In this document: one piece after another, positions 35,127 through 47,495 of the stretch
Numbering within the stretch: the first letter of the stretch is position 1
How the letters are laid out: the number at the start of each line of letters is the position of its first letter
Position numbers and translations under genes: made by a program
Notes under the pieces: model-generated
Told to the model about the DNA's origin: nothing
The model's input: only the letters and a program-made list of their open reading frames with translations
The model's database searches: none
Source: Antitrichia curtipendula
Taxonomy: Eukaryota > Streptophyta > Bryopsida > Hypnales > Leucodontaceae
Length of the DNA: 64,000 nt
Assembly (NCBI GenBank): GCA_951230915.1
Contig: OX579634.1
Span: 15,216,725-15,280,724, forward strand
Direction: 5' to 3'

Positions 35127-38100
35127 CAATTTATGAAGAAGGAGTTTTTGACTTAATGCATATTAAATGAGGCTATGGAATTGAAACTTGAATTTAAAGG
35201 ATTAATGCATTTTAGAATGATTACAAGAAAGATATAAACTATTTTCTATTACAATTTGTATATTGAAGTGTTTTCAAGCACAACATTGATTCTATGAGTT
35301 TGATTTTATAGTGAAGGAGGATTAGAGGTTGTCTTTTTAGTAGATAGTCACTACATGTGACAATTCTATTAACACCTAATTTAAATGTACTTGTTATATA
35401 TGTGGCATCTAATGAAGGACATATTTTTTTTAAATTCCTAACTCCCACCTCGAACCCAAATCCGAACCACACCACCTCTCTATTTGTAATTTAAGATTGC
35501 AGCTTCAGATGCAATCAATATGGGATATTAATATTGTTGTGTCCATATTATGTTGTTTGTATCCATATACGTGTTATGTGTTTGTATCCATATCCCAGAG
35601 TGAAAAGCATTGATTTTTGACAAATCAATGGTGTGAGATTTTTGGCAAATCGACAACATAGAAATTGGTTTCAATTTTTTTTCTTGTGAATAGATCAATG
35701 GTCTGCATTTAAAAAAAATCGTAAGTGGGAGGGATTCATCAAAACACGTTGTTTATCAAAACACGTTGTTCACATCTTTTCAGAGGATACTGCAAGAGGA
35801 TATGGTCTCTTTAAGATTTGATTTTTTCTAAAATCATATTGATAGAAAAAATCAAGTAGCTAATAGTTTCATATTATAAAAATATATATAATATACAAGT
35901 ACCTAAAAATATATTTAGCTACTTAATATATATTATAAAAGAAAATTAAATAATTTTGTTGGATTTTATAGAATGATATATGTTCAAAAATATTTGAACC
36001 ATATAATTCAAAATAATGAGGTGAAATAATGAGAAGATTTATTTTGTAAGCAATAAAGGTAGAAAAAATATATAAAAATGAAGTTTGAACTCAATTTTAA
36101 AATGTTCCAAATAGAAACAAAACAAAAGATATCAATTGTTTATTAGAAGGTTTTTATAATTGGGATTAATATTTTTAGTTTTTTGTAAAAATTATTAGCA
36201 ATTTAGTTTTTTCTTTTGTTCCATACAACCTTTTCCTTTAGAAGGTGAAAGTTTTTTTGATAAATGTTTTTTACATATATTCTCAACCTATTTTCCAACA
36301 TATCTTCTAAAATGCACAAGTTATAGGATAAATGTGTTTCTTCCTATAATATTGAAAGGCAAAACTTTACCTTTTGGAAGGGTTAAAAAAAACTACACTG
36401 TTTTGAAGTTCAGGCACATGGAACTTGGAATTGATGGAGGTACTCTAAATTTTTTGATAGGATTCACTTGAACAAGTTAATTAAGGGATCCTATGGTTGG
36501 ATTCTTTAAAAATAAACATAAAAAAAATTGTTGCTTTAATTACTTTAGGGACATGTATTTTGAAGTTGTTTTGGGCCTCTAAACATCAAAGAATTTTAGA
36601 GGTTAATCTTCTTAGGATACAATGTTTTGAAGGTCTACACATTGATGATTGGTCATGGTTGCTCAATATTTTTAATTAAATTCTTTTAAAGTATTTCAAG
36701 AAAATTCATGAACTTGTACAAAAGCAAAAAGCGACAAATTGTTAAGCTACAATTCTATTAAAGTGGCGCAATTCTGATATAAAGTTCTAAAAAGTGCCAT
36801 AATATTGAAATAGTTACCACCATTTCACTAAAATTGACTAAAGTAGTGCACATCAAATTGATCCCTTGGTTGCTTGAAAACAGACCCTATTTGCCATCAT
36901 GACTAGTGTTGATTATCTTTCGAGTGAACTCAGAAGTGTAGTCAAGAACATAAGTTGAACACAAGTAGCTTTCACATTCCTTTTTCAAATCAGTGTCAGA
37001 AAATGTCATTTTTGTTAAGTGAAAGCAATTTCAGTGCCAGAAATTGTGACATATATGTATGTAAAAGTCTAACATCTAGGACTGGTATGGATTTTTTTTT
37101 TCGAAACAAGTGTTTTGCAAGGTGACAAAGTAGCGGTATGCCGTCAATTTAACGAAATTGGCGTTAAGAGTTTCTAGTCGCAAATGACTGATTAGTTGGC
37201 CATGGCCCATGGTTCTGGACGAAGGGAATTGTAGTAACCTATTCAAAATTTTTGTGAGGATCTGGATGTATTTTTCTTCAGCTGGAGATTTTGGAGCTCC
37301 CGGAAACAAAATCCCATTTGAGCAAATTGGAAATTAGGACGTTCAGAACTTAAACATGTTGTTTTGGCTTCAGGTCGAAAATTATGTCGAAAGAACAAAT
37401 ATGAACTCGGAATACTCTTGTTGTGTTCATAACTTTGACACCAACCTTGGGCGCTCCGAAAGAAGCCATTTTCACGAATATGAGCATTTGAAGATGTTTG
37501 TCTCCATGCCTGGCACGACCCAGTATACAGAGGATCAGACTCTGGAATTTCCGAAATCGCGAGCAGAATCTAAACTTTTATCAACCTGGTTAAGAAGTGC
37601 GACCGCTCCATACGCATCACCGTCCCGAAGATTATCTTTGGGACGGTCATTTTCTAAAGAGAAATTAAATTATAGCTGTACATGTAGATGTACAATTAGA
37701 TAGAACGTCGATATAATTTCACATTTGAATCTATGTACATGAAGCTTACAATTATATGTATGTCCCTGCACAGACATCCTAAGCTGAAGCCGCTTGCATG
37801 TCCGTCAAAAAACAACCCATTACATTAGACCCCAAGGTATTTGATCTGTTTCAAACGATTGATCCACGTAGCCACACGTACTAAAGCAGATGAACTCTAG
37901 CTTTGATATTGTGTTCGCAGAGTGTCCGGTCACAAGACACAGGCTAGTACGTCACATTGATCTTGCGGGGAAATCTGTCCAGACTTAAAATCTCCCAATA
38001 TATAAGTTGAATATACTTAAATCTTGCCGTTACAAAACCAGCGTAACTGCCTTACAATTCAGGTCGACTTATCGAATCTTATTCAAACAATCGTTCCAAT

Positions 38101-38354
38101 CTGTGACTGCCCACACCAACTTGCCCTCCAGTCACCAATCAATAAAAGAGCAGTTCCAGCTACACTAACTCCTGCCCCCCCCAAAAAAAAATCGCAATAC
38201 ACAAGTCACCAGTCTACCCGCAACCTCCGGCTGCATGAACGCGCTGCTATCCCAAACTGATGCAAACCTTACATAATGGGTCCATATGCTTGAATCTTCT
38301 AGCTGTTGCAGGCGCTACCTCATGCCTGCGGCTAGGAATGTTGCACAGAAACAT
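35127..38354. other. intergenic DNA with a possible unassigned ORF
   Basis: Mostly A+T-rich. G+C rises from about 37000 toward the germin gene. The plus frame 37356-37703 (115 aa, ending in a Ser/Arg-rich part, ATAPYASPSRRLSLGRSFSK) is the most coding-like, but it has no family match I recognise and may be chance. Nothing else is supported. Confidence 0.35.
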
Positions 38355-39011
38355 CTACGCGGGCTGGAACCCCTTCTTGATTGTGTCGACCTGCGAGACG
38401 GAGATTCCGAAGGCCTTGGCCAGGATCTTCGACTGGATGGAAGGACTGGATCCGAAGAGCGCTGACGGCAACAGCTGCACGCCGGGGTTCTGCGCGTTCA
38501 GCACCGACACCGTCTTCGCGTGTTCGCCGCCACTGTTGAGCTGGAAGTGTACCAGTCCCTGCGGGAACAAAAAGAAGTCGTTCTTCTTGAGCGTCACGGC
38601 GTACAGCTTGCCCGCCGTGTCCACGAAGCCCACGTACACCTCGCCCTTGGTCACCGTGATCACCTCGGACGCGCGCGGGTGCGTGTGCGGGGGCACCAGG
38701 CCGCCCTTGGCGTAGTTGAACTTGGCCAGTGCGAAGCTCTGAGTGTTGAGCGCCGGGTAGTTGACTCCGGCGAAGCCAGGAATGATGCCGATGCCCGATG
38801 TGTTGTTGCTGTCGGCGTCGGCGCGGAAGCCGCGGAACGCGAACTCCTCCGACTTCACAGTCGCCGGGGCCTTGCAGCCGAGACCGTTGAACACCAAAGA
38901 GCTCTTCAGGTCCGCCACGCAGAAGTCGTTGATGGCACTGGGGTCTGTGGCACTCGCGAAGGCCATCAGCAGCACCGCGGCCGCCACCAACGTCACCAGG
39001 AGCTTCGCCAT
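38355..39011 (-). CDS. germin-like protein (cupin), copy 1, 218 aa
   Basis: A secreted single-domain cupin of the germin family, which forms Mn-binding hexamers in the cell wall; members act as oxalate oxidase or superoxide dismutase. I chose the ATG at 39011 because its protein start, MAKLLVTLV, aligns with copy 2; an in-frame ATG 24 bp upstream exists. Residues 1-22 are a signal peptide. Cys31 and Cys46 are the conserved N-terminal disulfide pair (DFCVADLKSS and GLGCK). Cupin motif 1 is GLVPPHTHPRASEV (ligands His109, His111, Glu116) and motif 2 is FPQGLVHFQLN (His155), so all four metal ligands are present. NNTS at 69-72 is a glycosylation sequon. The gene is intronless, G+C-rich, full length and apparently intact. 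Its 5' leader is homologous to that of the divergent copy at 45972 apart from an insertion of about 22 bp. Confidence 0.93.
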   Translation of the reverse strand: MAKLLVTLVAAAVLLMAFASATDPSAINDFCVADLKSSLVFNGLGCKAPATVKSEEFAFRGFRADADSNNTSGIGIIPGFAGVNYPALNTQSFALAKFNYAKGGLVPPHTHPRASEVITVTKGEVYVGFVDTAGKLYAVTLKKNDFFLFPQGLVHFQLNSGGEHAKTVSVLNAQNPGVQLLPSALFGSSPSIQSKILAKAFGISVSQVDTIKKGFQPA

Positions 39012-39099
39012 CGCGATCGACGGAACAGCTAACAAGCAAGCACGTACTTACCAGAGAGCTCACGGGAGAGAGACGTGAGCTGAGTGATCAGTCGAGTGA

Positions 39100-40118
39100 T
39101 GGAATGTGTGGACGCGCATCACGTACTTATGCGATCGCGACAATCTTTAATTTAATCTTTGATCGAAGCCCTGAAATCCAGTGGGTTAGTAATGAATGAA
39201 GCAGTCGTATACCCGTACAAGTTGCAATTACTGCGAATTGGTGGGCTCTCAGTCAGTTAATTTTGGAGCAATCTTGAAGCCTCATGTTTAGCGTTGAATC
39301 TGACAAGGCCATGCCGAATTGGTTGTTTCGTAATATCACCCTGCTTGTGCAACTGAACAGACCCGTGCATCTTTGTAAGGACAGGCAGGGTCGTGTGGAT
39401 AAGAATACCTGGGAGTATCATTCAGGTCAGTGCCTTCATTGCAACCTTATGCCAGGTGAAGCTCATTTTCGTTTCACTGCAGGCTCGTTGAGAAATACCT
39501 GCATAAATAACAACGAAAAATGTATTTCATATTCATTAACTTGGACCATTTCAGAGTGTCAAAGGTTTGGGGCTGGATTTGGATATCAAAGTGGGGAAGG
39601 AGGAAGGTCATTCATATTAAAATGAAATGCCAAATCTCAGTGTGCCAAAATTTTGACGTCCTAGTATCCATAACGATCCTTATTGTTTTACACTAATCCC
39701 GTTACTTTGACTACTGCGGAGACGGTCATATTATTAGTCAAATAGTCCGAGTGCTGGCAAGCGTGTTTCAATCAATAGTAGTGCGGCAAGTGTGTAGACT
39801 AATACTCCAGAGTGTCTAATGTGCACAGGATCTGATTACAGAGTTTTGAGTATAGTTTCAATTGGGGAATGGGGATTCAAAATTGCGACAATTCCTTGTT
39901 GTAAGCCTTTATTACGGGCACCGATTTCATGGAAATTTTTTTACCATTGTGAAGTATACGACCGAATTCAATTCCTGCAATATTTAAGTTTCGTATTGGA
40001 AGTTGCAGCTCAAGTCTAACATGCAAATTGAACTTTGGATGCTCTATCGCTCTCATAGAAATTGGGCTTGATGTGGGAAACTCGAATAAACCATCTATGA
40101 AACTAATAAAGAACTTGC
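39100..40118. other. 5' flank of germin copy 1
   Basis: Presumed promoter and upstream DNA of the minus-strand germin. An A+T-rich ATTAAATTAAAGATT element (read on the minus strand, about 39150) is a possible TATA substitute. The plus frame 39284-39625 has no recognisable features and is not called. Confidence 0.35.
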
Positions 40119-40230
40119 AACAAATTGTGACGGTTACTTTCACAACAGATTGTGACGGTTACTCTCACAACAAATTGTGACGGTTACTCTCACAACAAAT
40201 TGTGACAGTTACTCTCACAAGTAACCGTCA
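40119..40230. promoter_or_regulatory. four 25-bp repeats of GTGACGGTTAC plus an inverted copy
   Basis: Units start at 40119, 40144, 40169 and 40194, each reading AACAAATTGTGACGGTTACT with small changes, then CTCAC. The fourth has ACAGTTAC. The array ends with GTAACCGTCAC, the exact reverse complement of the core. CGGTTA/TAACCG is a MYB-type recognition core. The array lies about 1.1 kb upstream of germin copy 1, so it could be an enhancer; this is inference. Confidence 0.6.
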
Positions 40231-41226
40231 CTGTGGGAGTCCAAGGCGCCACACACAACACAACACAAATTTTACGAAACGACACAGCAGCTCAACAGAA
40301 CTGAACATTACAAATTCAAACCCCTCGTGCGAAATTCAAGTGTACAAATTTTTTACAAATTCAAAACCCTCGTGAAAATCTTTTGAACATCGAATGTGTA
40401 CAAAATTACACTGACAGTAGAACTGTAGAAGTGGTTGTACACCAGTGTGAACTCCAAACGAATCCCGGAAGTATTCCTGCCAGGTGTTTGTTGAGCGTCT
40501 GTCCAAATTCCGACTTTTCAGAGCCCAGATTGCAGTTTCAAAACAACGTCCAGCCGAGTGAGCCAACTGTAGCTGGAAATAGGTTGTGATGTCCATGAAT
40601 ACCCACTTTATATCATGAAATATGCGGAGCACGTAAGTGTCCTTTCACAAGATCATAAAGCATGACAGCTCCGTCGGTCCGTCCGCGTGCGTGGGGTGGA
40701 ACTGAATCAGATCGCCGAGTTCTACCATGCCGACATTTTCACCCCTCCGCCACTCTCTCTCGGCAGTAAAAACGTTTCTTCGCACAATGTTCCAAAATCT
40801 TGAGCTTCTGTGGATTTTACGTTAAAATGTGGGGTCAGTAGCAACATGGATCTGGAAACTTACAGAAAGTGACTTTCGTCAGTGCAACCGGCATGCCTTG
40901 GACTTTATGCAATGAATTAAAAGCACAGTTTCTATTTCTGTTTCCAATTTTAGAAATTAAAGCTTCGAAGTTCGAACTAGCCACGTCCTGCAAGTTCCAA
41001 CATGCTTCCCCCAATGAGACTGTGACATGTTCTCGGCATCCACTGGGACTTCCAGAGTTGGCCAGTTCCCCATCATGTCTAATTAAGAAAGTGTACTTTA
41101 AATTGTATAAAAAGCATTTTCAGGGTGGGTCCTATAATTAAACTATCTTTTGCGGGAATGAAAAGGAGATTCCAAATGGTTCCATTACTTCCATAAGCAT
41201 TTTGGGGCACCTTAGGAATATTAAAC

Positions 41227-41348
41227 TACTCCCTCCGTCGGTTTGTCCCAAGATGGTCTTTCTGTTCCCTTTAATTTTATTGCAATAAAGGCTCTAAAAA
41301 TCAAACTTAAATTTAGAAACAATAGATCATTTTGGGATTGAGGGGGTA
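41227..41348. mobile_element. Stowaway-like MITE, 118 bp plus TA duplication
   Basis: TA then CTCCCTCCGTCGGTTTGTCC at the left, and CATTTTGGGATTGAGGGGG then TA at the right. The termini match the CTCCCTCCGT signature of plant Stowaway elements and are flanked by TA on both sides. Non-coding. Confidence 0.72.
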
Positions 41349-41630
41349 CTGTACTGGTTCGAAGTGATGAAATTAGTTTCGATTGACTTGTTTTACTTTC
41401 AATGGGGTCAAAAACTGATCTATATCAGTCAAAACTAGAGTCAAAATGATGAACAATGAAAGTGCTTCACAATGACTTGTTCTGTCAAAATAAACTCTCA
41501 TTCATGTAATGTAAATACATGAACGTATGAATTACAAATATGATTAATTTGAGGTAAAAAAAATATTTCTAAAAAAAAATACAAATTTAAAGAAAAAATA
41601 AATTTAGAGATAGAAAGCCTAGATGATTAA

Positions 41631-42485
41631 TCCCTGAATGCTGAAGGCAACCTTTTTTAGCTTCTTGGAATTTGATCTAAATTGAACAGAAACAGAAACT
41701 CAGAAAGTCAACATTTTGATAAGCTTTATCAATTTTTTTTAAATTGTAAGTGTACAAATTCAAACTTAGACATGTTAGAGATCATATATTCATATGGGAA
41801 AAGAAAACATAATAATATCACTTATGGATTGAAAGTTTATAATGTTTGATCATGAAGGATTTAAAATTGTGAAAGTGATTTGAAGTCTTTCAAGTTTCAA
41901 TCATCTTTTTACATGTCAAATCTAAAATTGAGGTCATCAAAAAAAATATGAGGTCAAAAGACATAACATATATAGGTAGAACTTTTTTAGTGTATGGTGT
42001 TGGAACTATGCAATAAAAGTGATTTAGACATGTTAGAGAGGTGTAATGAATGATTCCTAACAAATGTCAACTTCCAATACTAATTTTCAAAGAATATCCT
42101 TCAAATTGGGCCCACCTACATTGAACTCCATTATTGCAACTTATGCACGAAGAAGATATGCAGACATGCAGTAAAAGAGTTTCCACTTGTATACCCACTA
42201 TCAATTTAGAGCTTTTCAAAATGTATTCTACAATTTTATTAGTTGTATTTCTAATGTGAGTTTTTCTCCAAGATTTAGTGTATTTGAGACTCATTCCTAA
42301 GAGCCTTCAATACTACAAAATCTTGAATAAAAAAAATCATAATTATTCATTTTCAAAATAAAACTTTTGATGTTGAAACTAGACTTTTAAAAACTAGTAA
42401 ACTAATAACTTGGTATTGTTGGTAAAATTTTAATTAACTTCTAGTTTTGTCAATACCAAAATTTGATGCCTCGGGCATTTAGAGA
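41631..42485 (+). mobile_element. TTAA-flanked MITE, second subfamily, 855 bp
   Basis: TTAA (41627-41630) then TCCCTGAATGCTGAAGG. At the right, CCTCGGGCATTTAGAGA then TTAA (42486-42489). The interior aligns with 47496-48132 (for example TTTGATAAGCTTTATCAATT, GACATGTTAGAGATC and AGAAAACATAATAATATCAC). No coding content is conserved between the copies. Confidence 0.65.
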
Positions 42486-42730
42486 TTAAAAATAATATGA
42501 TGAAATGATTAGAAATTATAATAAAGGTGTAGACCACATGATATGTGACATGCATGGAATAATACAGTCAATTCATAGTAAATCTTTTGTCTAAAAAATG
42601 TACACATTAGGTACATATATGGCCCATTTTCATCACACCATTTGGATTCAATATGAGTGTGTTATATAAATTAAAACTTTAGAATCTTGGATTCATTACT
42701 ATGATTATTGTAAACTTCCCAACACCTTAA

Positions 42731-43654
42731 CCCCTAAAAGACCAAACACCATTTTTTGGCAACATAGCATTGATAGCAATTTTGGGCAACTCACTACAAA
42801 GTACAAACGGAATTTTTATTTTTTTCTTTAAAATTTTCACACAACATGTGACTGAAAAGCAGCTTTAAGGCCCAACAATTTTAATAACTTCTGACTACAT
42901 GGTTCAAAAGTTATTGTATGATATGTAATTTTTATTGCTTAGTGGGCAGCTCAAAAAATTCTTTAAAAATCACTTTCTCATAAATAAAATTTTGAAATTG
43001 GTTCTTTAAAAATATAATTATATATGTGTGAAGCTTTGAATTATCCATTTTAATCAATCAGTCGAAAGTTATGAGGAATTTTAGTTTGTGGGTAGTTATG
43101 GATTCTCTACTCTAAAGTAAACTTTGAAGTCCTTTATTAAACTCAATTTTCAATATTTTTAGACAATAATAAAATTATAGGATGTAGAATGTTTAATAAA
43201 ACATTACAACCATTAGAATTGGCATTTTGTATTCCATAACTAAATTCTTAACAATTTCGTATGTTAAATCATTCTCTATTGATTTCTTTCTACTTACTAT
43301 GTTCTTCCTACATGTTGTACAATTCCAAATGATCTGAATTTTTTCAAGCATGTACTAGCCAACTTGCCTTGAAGAATGAATCCAAAGAGTAACATGTCCA
43401 CCATTTTGAACGTTTTTATAAAAATGGGACTTTGTGAAGTGCAGCTGCCTATTTTTTCATAGCAACAAAAAAAAGGCCATTTGTCAATTCAAACACTAAT
43501 ATCTTGCAATCCACATCTTCTCAAACCGGCGTACTACAAGATCCTATGGTTACATGTGTCCCAAAATGTGTTTTTTTCAAAAATTTGGTATGTGTCCTAG
43601 AAATAATAGTTTTGGAGCATTTTTGGTGAAAACATAGTCCCTAACTTATAGGGG
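42731..43654 (-). mobile_element. TTAA-flanked MITE (copy D), intact, reverse orientation
   Basis: TTAA (42727-42730), then CCCCTAAAAGACC; at the right, CTTATAGGGG then TTAG. Read on the minus strand it matches copies A and B throughout, including AACCATAGGATCTTGTAGTA and GGATTCATTCTTCAAGGCAA. Length is 924 bp. It is the best full-length reference copy in the window. Confidence 0.7.
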
Positions 43655-43658
43655 TTAG

Positions 43659-45000
43659 TACTAGGTATTATGAATTCAAATTGATGCTTCCAAAATTCTT
43701 GGTGATCAATACAATACTTGTTTTTAAGGGTGTTTAACCAAATATGGCAACATGACATTTTATATGACATATTAGACCAAAAATAGACCTCATGTTTTGT
43801 CAGAAAAAATTATATCTAAAATATACTAAAATATTTTAGAATATCTTTAGAATATGTATAAAATACTCTCAAATATTCAAGGATATTCGAGAATATTTGA
43901 AGAGGGTTGTCTAGTACATTAGACACATTTCTAACTTTCCATATGGTAAGACATGACAACTTCACCCGAGATTACTTTAGACCAAACAACCCTACTTGTT
44001 TTCAATAAATTACAAGTAAGTCTTTTTTCAAAGATTAAGTAATAAAAACAACATTGTTAAGTGTAAATTTTGTTAAACTCGTTTAATTTCATATATTGGT
44101 GTGTTAAATTGTCAAGAAAGAAATGAAATGATTATGAGTGCCATGAGGGAAAAGAGGTTAGGATTATGATCTTAATAATGGACAATGTTGTCAATGAAAT
44201 GCAATTTGCTTATTGATTTGCACATCTATAAGCATAGTCCAGTAAGTAGCTAATGCAAATATCAATTGCAAAATGGTGCATGAAAATACCTTCAATTTGA
44301 TAAAGTTTGGGTTGTAAATACCAATCGTTTCTATGTAGCCACTTAAAACCCAAATTTACAATGGTATTTTTATGCACAAACAATTGGTCCAACCTTGCAA
44401 AAAGACAATAGAAATTTTAGATTTCTATATAGAACAAGTATGCACTGCTTTCAAAAAGAGAATTAGTATTATTAGTCACTAAAATTTGTAGGGTGGCTTG
44501 TGAAAATCGGAAAAAGCAAGTTTTATACTACTAAAAAATTTCTTTTAACATTAAACTTGAATTTTTTGGTTACTTTTAATTTAACAAGGTAAAGCTTCCC
44601 TGAACATCTAGTTTCTTCCTATTTAAATAGAAGAAAGCATAAATGTACTACTTACATACTACCAGATAAATATAAACTAGAAATTAATTAATAAATATGC
44701 CTCCTACTAAATAACATATACAACACCATTCAGTCACTCATAAGAAGTCTTAAAACATCAAACTTAACAAAATAGAGTAATCCAATACTATCGCTACTTC
44801 AGGCAAAGCAATCACTACTATCCATACATTCCTTGATTTTGTCCACTATCTAGGTAATTAGTATAGAGTCTCATTCCTAATGGAGGTATGTAATTTTTGA
44901 GTAAGGCATTTTGTTCTTTGAAACTTTATGAGTTCATGTGGGACACAAGATGAATAGACTCTTAAGTTACACCAGTCCAAAATAAGGCTTGAGTTCTTCT
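43659..45000. other. A+T-rich intergenic DNA, no gene seen
   Basis: Nothing coding is supported between the copy D element and the 45003-45304 element. Confidence 0.45.
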
Positions 45001-45002
45001 TT

Positions 45003-45304
45003 AAGGTAACAAGCTCTAAAAGCACCTACCTCTTCAAATGTACTCTATGTGTACATGTTTCTTTTTCATAGCCTTCAACAATGTACATTTTAGGAGTTGG
45101 GCAATTTTAAAGCCCTATGCCATTTCAACTTCAAAATTTTATAACTAATTCCACAAAGCTCCAAAAAACATGAAACGACTTGAGTTAGATGCCAATTCCA
45201 CTTGTCTTTCATGGACAATTTATTGAAAATTATTTCAAGAAGCTTCACCTCCCCAAAATTCAGTTTCAGCTATTAGGTAGGCGATTTATGAACCTATTAC
45301 CTTG
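45003..45304. mobile_element. TAAGGTA-family MITE, 302 bp
   Basis: The left end AAGGTAACAAGCTC and the right end GAACCTATTACCTT are imperfect inverted repeats. The interior shares AATTCCACAAA, AAACGACTTGAGTTAGAT and CTTCACCTCCCCAAAATTC-type blocks with the elements at 2684 and 394. Non-coding. Confidence 0.5.
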
Positions 45305-45870
45305 CATGACTGGCATAGTGACCCTAGAAAACTGAGAATTTTTTTTCCAATTCCGGGACAGCATAGAAGTTAATTTTCTCTACGTGGTTCAGGTTCTCTC
45401 ATCAATCTTACCTGCCCTTTCCACTAAGTAGAGACGGATCACAAGGCAACCCACAATACACAATGCAGGAACTGATTACAGGGTCATATAAGGCTTGCTG
45501 CAAAGAGTCACTCACTCATCAGAGCTAGCTGATGCGAACTTCCATCAGCAAGGCTTGGAAATCTGCACACAGTGCACAGTAAACGCCTGGTGCCGACATA
45601 TTTACCAGTAGCGGCGAGCTTCCGCGCGTTCACCAGTAGTACCGAAGTAGCGTCTCCGGGTTTACAGCGATACAGGGCAGCGGCGTTCGAATTCACGGCA
45701 TGAACAAACAGCTAGGGAGCCAGGAGCCCAGGACCACCAACTTGTGGGCCAGCATCTCGTCCGGGAATACGCACAGACTGGAAAGGTGAACTCAGCGCCC
45801 TCTGTCAATCGTCACCTCTCCCACTCAGAATTAAAATGCCGAACACGTCATCGTCTTCTCACGGATGATG

Positions 45871-45880
45871 ATATAAATTA
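45871..45880 (+). promoter_or_regulatory. TATA box of germin copy 2
   Basis: GATGATATAAATTAAGGG contains TATAAATT about 100 bp before the ATG at 45972. It lies just upstream of the conserved leader that starts near CCATCACTCGACTGATCACT (45903). Confidence 0.5.
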
Positions 45881-45971
45881 AGGGATCCGAGTCTTCACTT
45901 CCCATCACTCGACTGATCACTCAGCTCAAGTCTCTCTCTCGTGCTTGCTTGTTAGCTGTTGATCGATCGCG

Positions 45972-46613
45972 ATGGCGAAGCTCCTGGTGACGTTGGTGGC
46001 GGTGCTATTGGTGGCCTTTGTGAGCGCGACGGACCCCAGTGCCATCAACGACTTCTGCGTGGCGGACCTGAAGAGCTCTTTGGTGTTCAACGGACTCGTC
46101 TGCAAGGCCCCAGCGATTGTGAAGTCGGAGGAGTTCGCGTTCCGCGGCTTCCGCGCCGACGCCGATAGCAACAACCCATCGGGCATCGGCATCATCCCTG
46201 GCTTCGCCGGAGTCAACTACCCGGCGCTCAACACTCAGAGCTTCGCACTGGCCAAGTTCAACTACGCCATGGGCGGCCTGGTGCCCCCGCACACGCACCC
46301 GCGCGCGTCCGAGGTGATCACGGTGACCAAGGGCGAGGTGTACGTGGGCTTCGTGGACACGGCGGGCAAGCTGTACGCCGTGACGCTCAAGAAGAACGAC
46401 TTCTTTTTGTTCCCGCAGGGACTGGTGCACTTCCAGCTCAACAGCGGCGGCGGACACGCGAAGACGGTGTCGGTGCTGAACGCGCAGAACCCTGGCGTGC
46501 AGCTGTTGCCGTCGGCGCTCTTCGGATCCAGTCCTTCCATCCAGTCGAAGATCCTGGCCAAGGCCTTCGGAATCTCCGTCTCGCAGGTTGACATAATCAA
46601 GAAGGGGTTCTAG
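45972..46613 (+). CDS. germin-like protein (cupin), copy 2, 213 aa
   Basis: A close paralogue of the gene at 38355-39011 on the opposite strand. The signal peptide covers residues 1-19. The disulfide Cys are 29 and 44. The cupin ligands His107, His109, Glu114 and His153 are all kept, so the fold and metal site should be intact. Differences from copy 1: a slightly shorter signal peptide; NNPS instead of NNTS, which removes the glycosylation sequon; and an end at KKGF because CAG has become TAG, losing the last three residues (QPA). The gene is intronless and G+C-rich. The leader, including CGACTGATCACTCAGCTCA and GTGCTTGCTTGTTAGCTGTT, is shared with copy 1, so both promoter-proximal region and coding region were duplicated. 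A TATA box is at 45871. It probably acts in the cell wall, as other germins do; enzymatic activity cannot be told from sequence. Confidence 0.92.
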   Translation: MAKLLVTLVAVLLVAFVSATDPSAINDFCVADLKSSLVFNGLVCKAPAIVKSEEFAFRGFRADADSNNPSGIGIIPGFAGVNYPALNTQSFALAKFNYAMGGLVPPHTHPRASEVITVTKGEVYVGFVDTAGKLYAVTLKKNDFFLFPQGLVHFQLNSGGGHAKTVSVLNAQNPGVQLLPSALFGSSPSIQSKILAKAFGISVSQVDIIKKGF

Positions 46614-46616
46614 ACA

Positions 46617-47491
46617 GAAATCGATCAATCAATTTAGCGGACCCCGGATTCCTCTGCTCGCAGACAGAATGGAAGCGGAGCCAAAGCCCCGCTAGATGTC
46701 GTGACGGTTTGTAAGATTTTTTTTGATGGCGAAGTGTGCCATTTTATTAAAATCTTTATACCAAGAAGCTTACGTAGGATCGATTTATTTGCTCTCAAAA
46801 TTTGAGGTCGCTAATCAACTAGCCGACAGTCTCAGAATTTGGCACTGGGCTTCTAATAAGCTGAAGGTCGGAAGACCTTGAAATTGTACAATATTTGAAC
46901 TTGGGAACAAGGGTTACTGTCGTCTTGGTACGAATTGACTCAATCCTCATTTATAAACAATTTGTTTGAGTTCTTGCACGAGGTCTTCCACCTGATTTGC
47001 AAGCACCTCTGCTATGTTGTATCACGTAATATCAATTGTTTGAACCTAATCTGCTTACTGGAAGGATCTGCATTTCAGTCACGGAGGTGGGTTGAAACTG
47101 GCCTTGAAAGTAGAAGAGTGCGCGTCAATACAGTTTGTGAATGAAGATGATGGTAGTATGATATTGTGATGCTGCCTGTGTCACATATACTCCAGCAGAC
47201 ACTATGGTACCATTGGTGGCAAAACTTTCAAAACTTTGTTTTTTAAATCTTCTAACTAAAGAATCTTGCACCAGAATAGCATGAGAAGCATGAGGATGTA
47301 TAGAAGAAATTTGATAAACTGTGACCACTTAGATAGCACAATATTTGCATTTAAAATGAAGCAAATGGATTTTTTTGAGCACCTTGTAGGACTACATTAT
47401 AAGACCTTGAATCTTCTTAACTTAAAAGTTGAAGAATTGAATTGAGAGTCTAGGGAAGAAAAAATGTAATCAACAACTTGCTTTTCATTCT
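46617..47491. other. 3' flank of germin copy 2 and intergenic DNA
   Basis: A possible polyadenylation region with TTTTATTAAAATCTTTATAC is near 46741. No gene is seen beyond it. Confidence 0.4.
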
Positions 47492-47495
47492 TTAA

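Noticed and set aside
38332..39078. Large open frames overlapping germin copy 1 in other frames (also 45926-46628 around copy 2)
   Set aside because: They are shadows of G+C-rich coding sequence and mirror each other only because the germin genes are paralogues.
39284..39625. Possible gene between the germin flank and the 25-bp repeats
   Set aside because: A single frame without motif, splice pairing or codon bias, consistent with chance.
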